25,333 nt of DNA from DUPQ01 sp964563155 (GCA_964563155.1 CAZLVL010000023.1:1-25333); one strand, 5' to 3'; shown: positions 1 to 7,945, counted from the first letter of the stretch. Notes: a model not told the origin generated them from the letters alone. Numbers and translations: made by a program.

Positions 1-32
1 TTATTTTACCTTAGCTTGGAGGGTATTCATAC

Positions 33-61
33 ACAAACTATTTCACAGTCTCTTAGTTTGT
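33..61 (+). terminator. Weak hairpin, possible terminator of an upstream plus-strand gene
   Basis: Perfect 8-base arms ACAAACTA (33-40) and TAGTTTGT (54-61) enclose a 13-base loop and are followed by ATTTTTAG. The stem is AT-rich and the T-run short, so this is only a possible terminator for something left of the window. A second small palindrome, TTAAGA/TCTTAA, lies at 70-85. Nothing in 1-131 looks coding. Confidence 0.3.
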
Positions 62-131
62 ATTTTTAGTTAAGACTAATCTTAAGATACTTACCTGTCA
101 ATATGAACAAATAGATATTTTTGACTAAATT

Positions 132-152
132 AAAAGGCCCTTAGGGCCTTTT
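132..152 (-). terminator. Rho-independent terminator of the ferritin gene
   Basis: Perfect inverted repeat AAAAGGCCC-TTA-GGGCCTTTT. Read on the minus strand it begins 24 bases past the ferritin stop codon and ends in a T-rich run, as an intrinsic terminator should. Because the arms are A-rich and T-rich at both ends it could also act on plus-strand transcription. Confidence 0.85.
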
Positions 153-175
153 AGTTTAGAAATTATTTCCTTATT

Positions 176-682
176 TTACTCTTCATCTTCTTCGTCATCA
201 TGCTTTAAGAGATCTCTTAAGTGGTAGTGAGCTACTCCCTTAGCACCTGCTAGTTTAATAGCATCAAGTAGACTTCTAAATAGATCTTCTTCTTCTACTT
301 GTTCATCTACATAGGTTCTTAAGAAGTTTTCTGCTGCATAGTGTTTTTCTTCAATTGCAATTTCTAATATTCCAATAATGCTGGCAGATATCTTTTTCTC
401 ATGGTCCATAGCTGCTTCAAAGGCATGCTGAGCTGAATCGTATTCAGTGGAAACTGCATTAATAGCCTTAAATACTACATGTCCATCAACGTCTTCTATA
501 AACTTCTTAAAATCTCCTGCATGCTCTAATTCTTCTTTAACGTGTTCATTAAAAAAGTGAGCATATTGTGCCATACCTGCTTCTAAGAAATATTGCTCCA
601 TTCCCTTATAGGTATATGCAGCTTCAATCTCTAAGTTTATTTGAGTATTTAATGCATCTTCTAATCTTTTACTTAATTTCAT
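176..682 (-). CDS. ftnA: Bacterial ferritin (FtnA type), iron storage
   Basis: This is a 168-residue non-haem ferritin that should assemble into a 24-subunit cytoplasmic shell, oxidise Fe(II) at a ferroxidase centre and store it as mineral. The sequence is an all-helical four-helix bundle. E18 in the first helix, Y25 and the E51-x-x-H54 pair (in EELEH) fit the ferroxidase ligands of the family, and the later YVDEQVEEE segment carries the Q/E pair of the third helix. The C-terminus ends in a run of Asp and Glu (DDEEDEE), an unusually acidic tail. The start was placed at the ATG on 682 because a GGGAGG ribosome binding site sits 7 bases before it; an in-frame ATG at 697 lies on top of that site and is not credible. 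A strong terminator follows. It shares orientation with the VOC gene but lies 148-163 bases from it, so co-transcription is uncertain. I saw no Fur or PerR box. Confidence 0.95.
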   Translation of the reverse strand: MKLSKRLEDALNTQINLEIEAAYTYKGMEQYFLEAGMAQYAHFFNEHVKEELEHAGDFKKFIEDVDGHVVFKAINAVSTEYDSAQHAFEAAMDHEKKISASIIGILEIAIEEKHYAAENFLRTYVDEQVEEEDLFRSLLDAIKLAGAKGVAHYHLRDLLKHDDEEDEE

Positions 683-698
683 TTCATATCCTCCCATA

Positions 699-725
699 AT
701 CTAATTTCTTTATTCATCTAATTTC
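699..725 (-). repeat. Short direct repeat in the ferritin leader
   Basis: ATCTAATTTC occurs at 699-708 and again at 716-725, a 17-base period, just upstream of the ferritin ribosome binding site. It may be chance in AT-rich DNA. The rest of 726-845 is pyrimidine-rich on the plus strand (purine-rich in the sense of the minus-strand genes), with no clear promoter. Confidence 0.35.
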
Positions 726-845
726 TAACACCTTCTATCAAATCATGAATAGATAGAGTTTTCTTTTTTTAAACTTCTTCAAAAAACTTCTTCTTTTCCT
801 TCAACTATCTTTTTGCCCTCTTTTTTTAGTTTCTTCTTTAACCCT

Positions 846-1205
846 TTATATACTCTTAGATAACTGAATAGTATAGCCATCAGGATCAGTAATGTAATAG
901 AAGGTTATATGTGGATTAGGAGATATGGGCCCTATCAAGCTATATCCTTTAGCTTTTAATGATTCTACTAATTCTTCTAAATTCTCTGGCTCTAACCCTA
1001 TAGATACTCCTTGTCCTACCTTATCCAATACTAAATCCTTTTCCCATATTAACTCTACCTTTGCTTGGTCTTTTCTTCCTAAGAAGGCTAGCTCCATATT
1101 CTCTTGACCAAATCTTCTATCTAATACTAGACCTAAATCATTTTGATAAAAGTCTAGACTCTTTTTCATATCTCTTACCCTTAAAGTTACCCAATTAAAT
1201 TTCAT
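846..1205 (-). CDS. VOC-superfamily (glyoxalase/bleomycin-resistance-like) protein
   Basis: A single-domain 119-residue protein of the vicinal oxygen chelate fold. The N-terminal pattern VTLRVRDMKKSLDFY and the closing DPDGYTIQL strand are the usual ends of a beta-alpha-beta-beta-beta module pair; such proteins work as homodimers and bind a divalent metal. Members include lactoylglutathione lyase, fosfomycin-resistance enzymes and dioxygenases. The usual first metal histidine is not obvious here (the first strand reads WVTLRV), while E118-like positions are replaced by Q in TIQL, so the metal site may be altered and the substrate cannot be named. Start ATG at 1205 has a close, modest AAAGGTG site. 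It lies upstream of the ferritin gene on the same strand. Confidence 0.85.
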   Translation of the reverse strand: MKFNWVTLRVRDMKKSLDFYQNDLGLVLDRRFGQENMELAFLGRKDQAKVELIWEKDLVLDKVGQGVSIGLEPENLEELVESLKAKGYSLIGPISPNPHITFYYITDPDGYTIQLSKSI

Positions 1206-1272
1206 AACACCTTTTGCATAATACAGCCCTTAGCTGTTTACACTCCTCCTTCTTTCTTATAATCTCATTCAA

Positions 1273-1302
1273 CTATACTGCCTCATGCTAATCTATACTG
1301 CC
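1273..1302 (-). promoter_or_regulatory. Paired 10-base direct repeat in the VOC leader, possible operator
   Basis: CTATACTGCC is repeated exactly at 1273-1282 and 1293-1302. The 20-base spacing puts both copies on the same face of the helix, about 40-70 bases downstream of a candidate minus-strand -10 (TATAAT, 1339-1344). This is compatible with a dimeric regulator site, but no family can be named. Confidence 0.35.
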
Positions 1303-1366
1303 ATAAACCCTTATGCTGCAATATATCTTACTGTTTCCATTATACTAAGTTTTGGCTAGTAGTGAT

Positions 1367-1519
1367 AAAAAGAAGAAAGAACAAAAAAAGAAAAGAGAGC
1401 AAAAGAATAGGGGAGGAGGAGAAGGGAATGGAAAAAGGAAGATAAGAAGAAACCAAAAGAGGAAGAAAAGAGGAAAAGGAAAAGGAAAGAAATAAAGAAA
1501 GAGAAGAGAAGAAAGGAAG
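1367..1519 (+). repeat. Polypurine tract (about 95% A/G)
   Basis: By direct count only 8 of 153 bases are pyrimidines. The longest uninterrupted purine runs are 38 bases (1455-1492) and 26 bases (1494-1519). The tract is low-complexity with irregular GAA/GGAA/GAAA blocks rather than an exact microsatellite. It sits between the divergent VOC gene and the promoter of the secreted solute-binding-like gene. Confidence 0.85.
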
Positions 1520-1633
1520 TAGAATACTAGACTTGTTTGGGTATTAAAAGGTAAAGGATTTAATGGAAATATATGTAAGGATAATTTAATGATAAATATT
1601 TAAGAATAATTGTAAATATATGTAAAAATATTG

Positions 1634-1662
1634 TTGCATATTATATATTTTTTCAATATAAT
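1634..1662 (+). promoter_or_regulatory. Sigma-A-type promoter for the 1765 gene
   Basis: TTGCAT (1634-1639) and a perfect TATAAT (1657-1662) are separated by exactly 17 bases. Transcription would start near 1669, giving a leader of roughly 95 bases. Confidence 0.75.
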
Positions 1663-1667
1663 TTAAA

Positions 1668-1690
1668 ACATTACAGATCATGAATAATGT
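1668..1690 (+). promoter_or_regulatory. Inverted repeat at the predicted transcription start, candidate operator
   Basis: ACATTA (1668-1673) and TAATGT (1685-1690) form an inverted repeat with an 11-base centre, overlapping the predicted start site of the promoter just upstream. The position suits a repressor, but the bound protein is unknown. Confidence 0.4.
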
Positions 1691-1764
1691 AACAATAAAA
1701 AGATGTCTTTTGACTTGAATTGTACAAAAGAAGAAAAACATATTGTAGAAGAAGGGAGTCGTCT

Positions 1765-4083
1765 ATGAGAAGGATTTTGGTTCTCTTGTTTTTAGTTTTG
1801 CTTTTTTTAAGCCTTACAGGTTTTTTAGGTAGAACTACATTAAAAATAGAGAAGGATATCATATTAAGAGGAGATAGTATCTATTTAGAGAATATAGAGG
1901 TGGATGGGTGTTTAGTAATAGAAGAAGCTACTAGCATATGTATAGGTAGCAGTGTAAAGATAAATAAGCTCCATATCAACCTAGAAGGAAAGAATAAAGA
2001 GCTAAAAGAGTTTAAGGTCACATGTGATGGGGGTAATGTAAAGAGTATATACATAAGACCCTGTGACACTAAATTAAAATTAGAAGGAGACTTCCAAGAG
2101 GTAATACTTAAAACAACCTTAAGGGAGTCTTTTTTCTTATGCCCTAACAGCTCTATAAAAAACCTAATACTAGAAGGTGATAAGGAAACTGAAGGTAGTA
2201 GAGACGAGAGTATAGATAAGATAAAAAGAGATATAGAGGGGAATAGATTAGAAAAGATTGAAGGTAAGATATATAACTATGGGAATATTAGAAACCTTCA
2301 TATTAATACCCTAGCAGATATATATAATCGTAAGGTTATTCAATACTGCTTTGTTAATACAGATAATTTAGTTATATCTGGTATTAGGCCTATGAATACC
2401 ATAGTAGACAGATCTGTAAGAATAAATCCGAAAGACAAAGATGGCAATATCTTAGGTTTTGGCCAATACAACCTATATAGACCAGCTATTAGTATTGGGA
2501 ATGATAATGAAGATGATAGCGGGAATAATGGAGATGGAAGTGATGACAAAGGAAGCGGAGTATTAGGGAAGAATTATAATATCCCTAAAAGGATAGATAT
2601 AACTACCCTAGACTATTATGGTAAAGCTAATGATAATCTAGATTTGAAACTTAACTTTCAAGACTACTTATCAGATAAGTACCAAATAGAATTTTGTATC
2701 AATAGTTACGACCTAGCTTTCTATACAGCCACCATATCAGCCCAAATGGCAAGTAAAGACCTAACTGGTATAGTATCCATATTAGACAGAGAACAAGTCT
2801 TCTTTTGGGCTGATATGGGCTATATATACTCTTTAGATGCTCTCTTATCTGACAATGAAACTTGGATTAATATAGTTCCTCAAGAGTGGAAGGACCTCTA
2901 TACTAAAGATGGTAAAGTATGGGCTTTACCTAAAGGTTCTGACAATCTTCCTTCTTGGTTTGTAAGGTCTATAAGGGGGGATTGGTTAGTTTTCTTAAAT
3001 CTAGAAAAACCTAGTACCTTATCTGACTTCTATGAAGTATCTAAGGCCTTTGTATTAAATGACCCTAATCAATCAGGTAAGTTAGATACCTTTGGCTTTG
3101 TTTCTTCCAACACATATATGCTACAAGATATCTTTCAAGCCTATGATGTAAGGACTAATCATGCAGGGGACCTTCTACCTGTTTGGAATCCTCACACTGG
3201 ACAGTGGGAGGATTCCCTAGTCAAACCAAGAATGGCAGAAGCCACTAGCTTTTTACGTAAATGCTACCTTGAAGGTCTTATGCATCCAGATACCTTTGTA
3301 TTAAATACAGCGCAAGCTAGAAGCTTAGTATCTGAAGGCTATATAGGATCTTGCTTCTACTGGGATACCTGGTTAATAACTTGGGAGAATGAATTAAAAA
3401 AACAAACACCTTCAGCCTACATGGTAGGAGTAGGAGCCTTAACATCAGATTATTTATCTACTAACTTAAATTACTACCAACTAAGCTTTGGTTATCCTAA
3501 TGTTTTAAGTATCTATACACAAGAGCCAAAAGAAGTTATTAATGCCTATATTGATTTAGCCTTTGGTAGTCCAGAATCTTTCTATACTTTCAGATATGGT
3601 ATTAGGCAAGATAATATAAAGGCTAATAATGGGTATTACCTAGATTCTAAGAATGTCTACCTTCTTTATTATCAATATGATCAAAACACAAAGGAAGTAG
3701 CAAACCAAGGAATTCCTAACCTAGTTACAGGTCATCCCGATTATGCCCTTGATGTAGGTAGCCTTAACTACAGCTCTTCATATAATTCAGGTAACCCTAT
3801 ATGGGACAACTATATGAAAGAAGAGAATAATAAAGATCTAGTAAGAAGGTATGAGATATTTAATGAATACCAGGATAAACTCTATTACCTACCAGCTAAC
3901 TACCTAGAACCAGATGATGACCTATATATCTTTATAGCCTATGAATGGTCTATAGCTAGTCTTACATACATCAAAGATGTAGTTGCAAATGGAGTAAACC
4001 ATGAAGAAGCCTTAGCGAAATACAAGACAACAACATCTTTCTTTGGTAGGGAAGCCTTTATGGAGGGGATTAATGGTAGGTAA
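1765..4083 (+). CDS. Secreted protein: beta-rich N-terminal domain fused to an ABC-type solute-binding domain
   Basis: A 772-residue exported protein. Residues 1-22 are a classic signal peptide (MRRIL, a long Leu/Phe core, then SLTGFLG) but carry no cysteine, so it is not a lipoprotein. Residues about 25-240 are short beta-strand repeats alternating hydrophobic and charged residues (for example YLENIEVDGCLVIEE), reminiscent of surface beta-helix domains. Residues 245-268 are a Gly/Asn/Asp/Ser linker. From about 280 onward the protein resembles family-1 extracellular solute-binding proteins of sugar ABC transporters, including a DPNQSGKLDTFGF segment near residue 430 like the Ca-loop common in LipO-type binding proteins. 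The start at 1765 was chosen because GAAGGGAG lies 6 bases before it and the signal peptide begins there; a TTG 45 bases earlier lacks a site. No permease or ATPase genes are adjacent, so it may be a surface glycan-binding protein rather than a transporter subunit. Confidence 0.8.
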   Translation: MRRILVLLFLVLLFLSLTGFLGRTTLKIEKDIILRGDSIYLENIEVDGCLVIEEATSICIGSSVKINKLHINLEGKNKELKEFKVTCDGGNVKSIYIRPCDTKLKLEGDFQEVILKTTLRESFFLCPNSSIKNLILEGDKETEGSRDESIDKIKRDIEGNRLEKIEGKIYNYGNIRNLHINTLADIYNRKVIQYCFVNTDNLVISGIRPMNTIVDRSVRINPKDKDGNILGFGQYNLYRPAISIGNDNEDDSGNNGDGSDDKGSGVLGKNYNIPKRIDITTLDYYGKANDNLDLKLNFQDYLSDKYQIEFCINSYDLAFYTATISAQMASKDLTGIVSILDREQVFFWADMGYIYSLDALLSDNETWINIVPQEWKDLYTKDGKVWALPKGSDNLPSWFVRSIRGDWLVFLNLEKPSTLSDFYEVSKAFVLNDPNQSGKLDTFGFVSSNTYMLQDIFQAYDVRTNHAGDLLPVWNPHTGQWEDSLVKPRMAEATSFLRKCYLEGLMHPDTFVLNTAQARSLVSEGYIGSCFYWDTWLITWENELKKQTPSAYMVGVGALTSDYLSTNLNYYQLSFGYPNVLSIYTQEPKEVINAYIDLAFGSPESFYTFRYGIRQDNIKANNGYYLDSKNVYLLYYQYDQNTKEVANQGIPNLVTGHPDYALDVGSLNYSSSYNSGNPIWDNYMKEENNKDLVRRYEIFNEYQDKLYYLPANYLEPDDDLYIFIAYEWSIASLTYIKDVVANGVNHEEALAKYKTTTSFFGREAFMEGINGR

Positions 4084-5066
4084 TAGTATAAGGTACTGAT
4101 AGTTAATGAGGCAAAATCCTATTAGTTAGCAGGACAAGTTACCAATAGTTAGTAGGATGAAATACTATTAGCAGAAGGGAACAAAGACAGAGAAGCGATT
4201 AATGGTACTGGGCATAAATAGTTAATGAGACTGGGTATTAATTGTTAACAATACAAAATTCTAATAGTTAACAGGACGAGGTACCAATAGTTAGTAGTAT
4301 TAAATACTATTAACAGAAGGGAACAAAGAAAGAAAAGTTATTAATGGTACTGGGTCTTAATAGTTAATGATATTTGGTACTATTAGTTAATGAGATTAGA
4401 TATTAATAGTTAATAATACAAAATTCTAATAGTTAGCAGGACAAGGTACCAGTAGTTAGTAGGATTAAATACCATTAACAGAAAGAAGTAAAACAAGAGA
4501 AGCGATTAATGGTATTGGGTATCAATAGTTAATGAGACTGGGTACTAGTAGTTAATGGGATTAGATATTAATAGTTAATAATACAAAATTCTAATAGTTA
4601 ACAGGACGAGGTACCAATAGTTAGTAGGATTAAATACCATTAATAGAAAGAAGTAAAACAAGAGAAGCTATTAATGGGACTGGGTATCAATAGTTAGTGA
4701 GACTAGTCCTGGTAGTTAATGGGACTAGATATTAGTAGTTAATAGTACAAAATTCTAATAATTAGTAGGACCAAATACTATTAACAGAAAGAAGTAAAAC
4801 AAGAGAAGCTATTAATGGGACTGGGTATCGATAGTTAATGAGATTGGATACTAGTAGTTAATGGGATTAGATATTAATAGTTAACAGTACAAAATTCTAA
4901 TAGTTAATAGGACAAGATACTAGTAGTTAGTAGTATTGAGTACTATTAACGGAAAGAATCAAAGCCAGAGAAGCTATTAATAGTACTGGGTATCAATAGT
5001 TAACGAGACTAAGTATTAGTAGGTAGAGAAGGAAATTCATTGATTAATAGAACTAGGTACTGTTAA
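4084..5066 (+). repeat. Two-level tandem repeat array (23-base units inside a ~165-base higher-order unit)
   Basis: About 25-27 copies of a 23-base unit beginning AGTTAATG(A/G)GA and ending TAYTAAT run almost without break from the stop codon of the upstream gene. They are organised in a higher-order unit: six unit-length segments plus a 28-base purine-rich spacer (core AGAAGTAAAACAAGAGAAGC) give exactly 165 bases. The marker AGAGAAGC or its variant occurs at 4189, 4331, 4496, 4661, 4802 and 4977, so the periods are 142, 165, 165, 141 and 175; the 142/165 pair differs by one unit. Stop codons are frequent in every frame and no ribosome binding site or gene is seen. A diverged last piece lies near 5039-5066. 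It fills the whole gap between the solute-binding-like gene and the terminator. Confidence 0.9.
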
Positions 5067-5080
5067 GGGATAGTAATTGT

Positions 5081-5114
5081 AAAAAGAGGCAGCTCCTGAG
5101 GTTGCTCTTTTTTT
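5081..5114 (+). terminator. Rho-independent terminator after the repeat array
   Basis: AAAAAGAG plus CAGC (5081-5094, with one bulged G) pairs with GTTG plus CTCTTTTT (5101 onward) around a TCCTGAG loop, ending in an eight-T run. It closes any plus-strand transcript of the 1765 gene plus the array before the flippase promoter. Confidence 0.75.
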
Positions 5115-5126
5115 GCAATTCAACTA

Positions 5127-5135
5127 TGGTATAAT
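5127..5135 (+). promoter_or_regulatory. Extended -10 promoter for flippase copy 1
   Basis: TGGTATAAT is a perfect extended -10 element directly after the terminator. The -35 position holds only the terminator T-run. The predicted start near 5142 gives a short leader of about 30 bases. Confidence 0.6.
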
Positions 5136-5173
5136 TCAAATGTTAGAAAAGACAAAGAAAGTATAAGTATTTC

Positions 5174-6721
5174 ATGAGAAGTAGAAAAGCCCTTATTAAT
5201 ACAACATCTTCATTGTTGCTAGAATTAGTCTCAGTAATTAGTGGATTTATTATTCCAAGACTTATTCTATCTACTTTTGGTTCTAGCTATAATGGTATTA
5301 CTTCTTCCATAACTCAGTTCATTGGGTACATTACCTTATTAGCAGCAGGTGTTGGTGGAGTAACAAGGGCAGCCCTATATAAACCATTGGCTGAAAAGAA
5401 CTATAAAGAGATAAGTGCTATTGTTAGGGCTACTGAAATGTTTTTAAGGCGTATTGCTTTAATCTTCTCTGGTGCTCTTTTAATCTTTGCTTCTCTTTAT
5501 CCTTTTTTAAGATCTGTTAGTGGGGATGAAGAGAATTTTTCTTGGTTCTTTACTTTTTCTTTAGTCATAATATTAGGCCTAGGTACCTTTGTTAGGTATT
5601 TCTTTGGTATGACCTATCAATTGGTTCTTAATGCTGACCAAAAACAATATATTAATACTATTATCCAAATTTTTACTACCATAGGTAATACAGTTATTGC
5701 TTATGCCTTAATTAAGTTTGGAGCTGGTATACATGCCATTAAGTTAGGAGCATCTTTAATCTTTATGCTTAACCCCATAATTGTTCATATCTATACTAAG
5801 AAGAAGTATATGATTGATTCTTCTGTTAAGCCTAATAATGATGCTATTAAACAAAGGTGGGATGCCTTTGCCCATGAGATTGCCTTTTTTGTTCATGGTA
5901 ATACTGATTTAGTTTTTCTTTCCTTCTTTTCAAACTTAAAAGAGATTTCTGTATATACCGTATACAACATGGTAGCCTTTAGTGTTAGTACCTTAGTTTC
6001 TTCTGTTTCAACTGGTATAGAGGCTGCCTTTGGCAATATGATTGCCAAAGGCGAAATGGATAAGGTAAGTAAAAATCTAAATCTTTTTGAATTTTTAATG
6101 CAAGGTATAGCTGTTGTTCTTTATTCTTCTATGGGATTATTAATTACTTCTTTTGTTGGTGTATATACTAAGGGTATTATTGATGTTAATTACCATAGAC
6201 CTTTATTTGGTTATCTATTAGCAGCTGTAGGCTTTTTCATATCTATTAGGATCCCTTACCAAGCAGTGGCTAGGGCAGCGGGACACTACAAGCAGACTAG
6301 AAATGGGGCTATCATTGAAGCTGCAATTAATATTGTTTTATCTTTGATACTAATACAAAAGTATGGTCTTGTTGGTATTACTATAGGTACCTTAGTAGCT
6401 ATGATATTTAGATCTGTTCAATATTCAGTTTATGTACATAGAAACATTTTAAAAGAGAGTATGAGACCTCTCATATTAAGATTCTGTCTCAACATTATAA
6501 TTATATCTTCTATAGTTCTTTCTATTATTCTTCTAAAATTACCTACCCCAGATACTTATCTATCTTGGATAGTAAATGGCTTCATTGTGTTTGGTATAGC
6601 TTTAGGTTTAACTCTTATCTTTAACCTTATCTTTAGCAGAAAGGTCTCTTTAGAGTTTGTTCAGTTCATTAAAAACATGGTAAAAGAAAGACCTAGGATA
6701 TCAAGGAATTTATCAGAGTAG
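5174..6721 (+). CDS. MOP-superfamily polysaccharide flippase (Wzx/PST type), copy 1
   Basis: A 515-residue integral membrane protein with about 12-14 hydrophobic helices, placed in the polysaccharide transporter (PST) branch of the MOP flippases, which move lipid-linked glycan units across the membrane. The N-terminus has the usual positively charged start followed by the first helix and a conserved stretch around residues 29-75 (RLILSTFGSSYNG, ITQF, GVGGVTRAALYKPLAE). The middle (QRWDAFAHEIAFFVHGNTD) and the late AAGHYKQTRNGA loop are shared with the second copy at 23482. I find no good ribosome binding site in the 15 bases before the ATG, which is unusual in this window. No glycosyltransferase, polymerase or ligase is nearby, so the substrate is unknown. 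It has its own promoter and lies tail to tail with the 6793 gene. Confidence 0.85.
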   Translation: MRSRKALINTTSSLLLELVSVISGFIIPRLILSTFGSSYNGITSSITQFIGYITLLAAGVGGVTRAALYKPLAEKNYKEISAIVRATEMFLRRIALIFSGALLIFASLYPFLRSVSGDEENFSWFFTFSLVIILGLGTFVRYFFGMTYQLVLNADQKQYINTIIQIFTTIGNTVIAYALIKFGAGIHAIKLGASLIFMLNPIIVHIYTKKKYMIDSSVKPNNDAIKQRWDAFAHEIAFFVHGNTDLVFLSFFSNLKEISVYTVYNMVAFSVSTLVSSVSTGIEAAFGNMIAKGEMDKVSKNLNLFEFLMQGIAVVLYSSMGLLITSFVGVYTKGIIDVNYHRPLFGYLLAAVGFFISIRIPYQAVARAAGHYKQTRNGAIIEAAINIVLSLILIQKYGLVGITIGTLVAMIFRSVQYSVYVHRNILKESMRPLILRFCLNIIIISSIVLSIILLKLPTPDTYLSWIVNGFIVFGIALGLTLIFNLIFSRKVSLEFVQFIKNMVKERPRISRNLSE

Positions 6722-6792
6722 ATTGTGAGTAGAAGATATATATATTTCAGTTATCAATGATTAGTAATATTTAAGATATCAAAACTTTCCAT

Positions 6793-7599
6793 TTATATGT
6801 TTTCATTCATTATTTCATCAAGCTCTTCATGAGTTGGGAAAGAATTGGTATCTGTATAATCAATACCCATATCTTCTAACTTAAAGTTAGCAAGACTAAG
6901 AAGGTATTCAAGCCTCTCTATAGTTATAATTTTCTCCTCATAGACTTTAAGTGCTAAATCAACAAGATTACCAGTAGCTATATCATTTTCTGCTGATAGG
7001 ATTCTAAAACCAAGTCTGTTTCTCCAGATTTCTATTTCTTGTTCTGTGAATGATATAAGTTGGTCATATACTTCTTTATTTATTCTTCCTATCTCATAAA
7101 GTCTTCTTACCATTGTGTCATAAGGGACTGTAAATATATTTGATAATCTTAGGATCTCTTGTATTCTTAAATTCTCAGTATTTATGTGGTATGTGATTAT
7201 TTGTTGTTCTAATAAGTTTTCATTAATCAAAAACTCTGTAGCAAAGCGCTCTGCTATTGTCTCTCTTTCGTTATTAGGCAACCTTTCATCTCTTTCCATA
7301 ATTATCCCATCTTTATTGTCATACCATGTATGGTACAAGACGTAAGCTGCTGTTAATACTTGATCTTCAAAAGCTATAGCTGTATTTATCCAAACAAAGA
7401 CCTTGTCTTTAATCTTTTTTGTGAATCCCCAAATATTATTATCCTGTACAGGATAATACAACACAGTAGCCTCTTGCTCTAGTATGCTAAATACTTGGCT
7501 ACCTAGCACATCATTTTGCTTACCATAGTTCATTAGGCTTTTAAGTGCTTTTTCTTTAATCTCAGAGATAACTTTATTATCAAATTCTGTCTTATCCAT
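6793..7599 (-). CDS. ImmA/IrrE-like protein with a degenerate metallopeptidase motif
   Basis: A 268-residue cytoplasmic protein. The order of elements matches ImmA/IrrE (COG2856) peptidases: an N-terminal strand region, a helix at the place of the zinc motif, the downstream ERETIAERFATEFLIN helix that normally supplies the third ligand context, and a winged-like tail (RLSNIFTVPYDTMVRRLYEIGRI) typical of the family. At the site where active members have HExxH, this protein reads YVLYH, so the first His and the catalytic Glu are gone. It is therefore probably not a protease, and may be a scaffold, sensor or decoy. No helix-turn-helix gene partner is adjacent; relatives usually sit next to a Xre-type repressor. 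The start ATG at 7599 has an AAAGGAAT site, and the leader is strongly purine-rich. Confidence in the family is moderate because it rests on the tail motifs. Confidence 0.6.
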   Translation of the reverse strand: MDKTEFDNKVISEIKEKALKSLMNYGKQNDVLGSQVFSILEQEATVLYYPVQDNNIWGFTKKIKDKVFVWINTAIAFEDQVLTAAYVLYHTWYDNKDGIIMERDERLPNNERETIAERFATEFLINENLLEQQIITYHINTENLRIQEILRLSNIFTVPYDTMVRRLYEIGRINKEVYDQLISFTEQEIEIWRNRLGFRILSAENDIATGNLVDLALKVYEEKIITIERLEYLLSLANFKLEDMGIDYTDTNSFPTHEELDEIMNENI

Positions 7600-7945
7600 T
7601 TAAATATTCCTTTATTCCTTACATTAGCTATATTTTCTATTTCTTTTCTCTTTTTTATTATTTCTCTTTTTTCCACTCTAACTAGGACCTTGTCTTAATT
7701 TCATTTGTTGACTGCAAAGCAAATATATCAATTCAGTTAAGTAATGTGAACGAAGTGTTTTGTAAATTAATGTTACATAAGACAAATTGTGACTATGTAC
7801 CTGTTAAGGATTTATTATTGGCTGTTAAATATTAAGGTCATCAAAATACAATAAAAGTCATGAAAGTATAAGGGGGAGTGGGTAGATTGAAATAAAATAT
7901 AGATATAACAAAAGAAAAAGTGAATATTGGAAAGGAGTGATTAAA
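7600..7945. other. Divergent intergenic region between the ImmA-like and GH116 genes
   Basis: The left part (7640-7680) is almost pure pyrimidine on the plus strand. The rest is AT-rich with a GTCAT direct repeat near 7839 and 7856 and a G-rich run (AGGGGGAGTGGG) near 7870-7881. I could not place a convincing -35/-10 pair for the GH116 operon and found no match to a catabolite-repression (cre) site. Confidence 0.5.

Larger units (their letters stand above)
1206..1764. other. Non-coding interval: VOC leader, polypurine tract, promoter region
   Basis: No gene seen. From left to right it holds the VOC leader with a small hairpin (ACAGC 1223-1227 / GCTGT 1233-1237) and a strong AAGGAGG-like sequence near 1243-1249 on the minus strand that is followed directly by a stop; a 10-base direct repeat CTATACTGCC at 1273 and 1293; a minus-strand TATAAT at 1339-1344; the polypurine tract 1367-1519; a 12-base direct repeat AAATATATGTAA at 1567 and 1614; and the promoter of the 1765 gene. 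Confidence 0.7.

Noticed and set aside
1720..1764. Fifteen-codon N-terminal extension of the secreted protein from a TTG
   Set aside because: It would place a basic, cysteine-containing segment before a complete signal peptide; the ATG at 1765 has a good ribosome binding site.
4084..5066. CRISPR array
   Set aside because: The repeats are contiguous 23-base units that vary among themselves, with no unique spacers of constant length and no cas gene in the window; it is a tandem repeat.
7600..7945. Catabolite-repression (cre) site upstream of the GH116 operon
   Set aside because: The nearest candidate, TGTGAACGAAGTGT, fails the conserved right half of the cre consensus.
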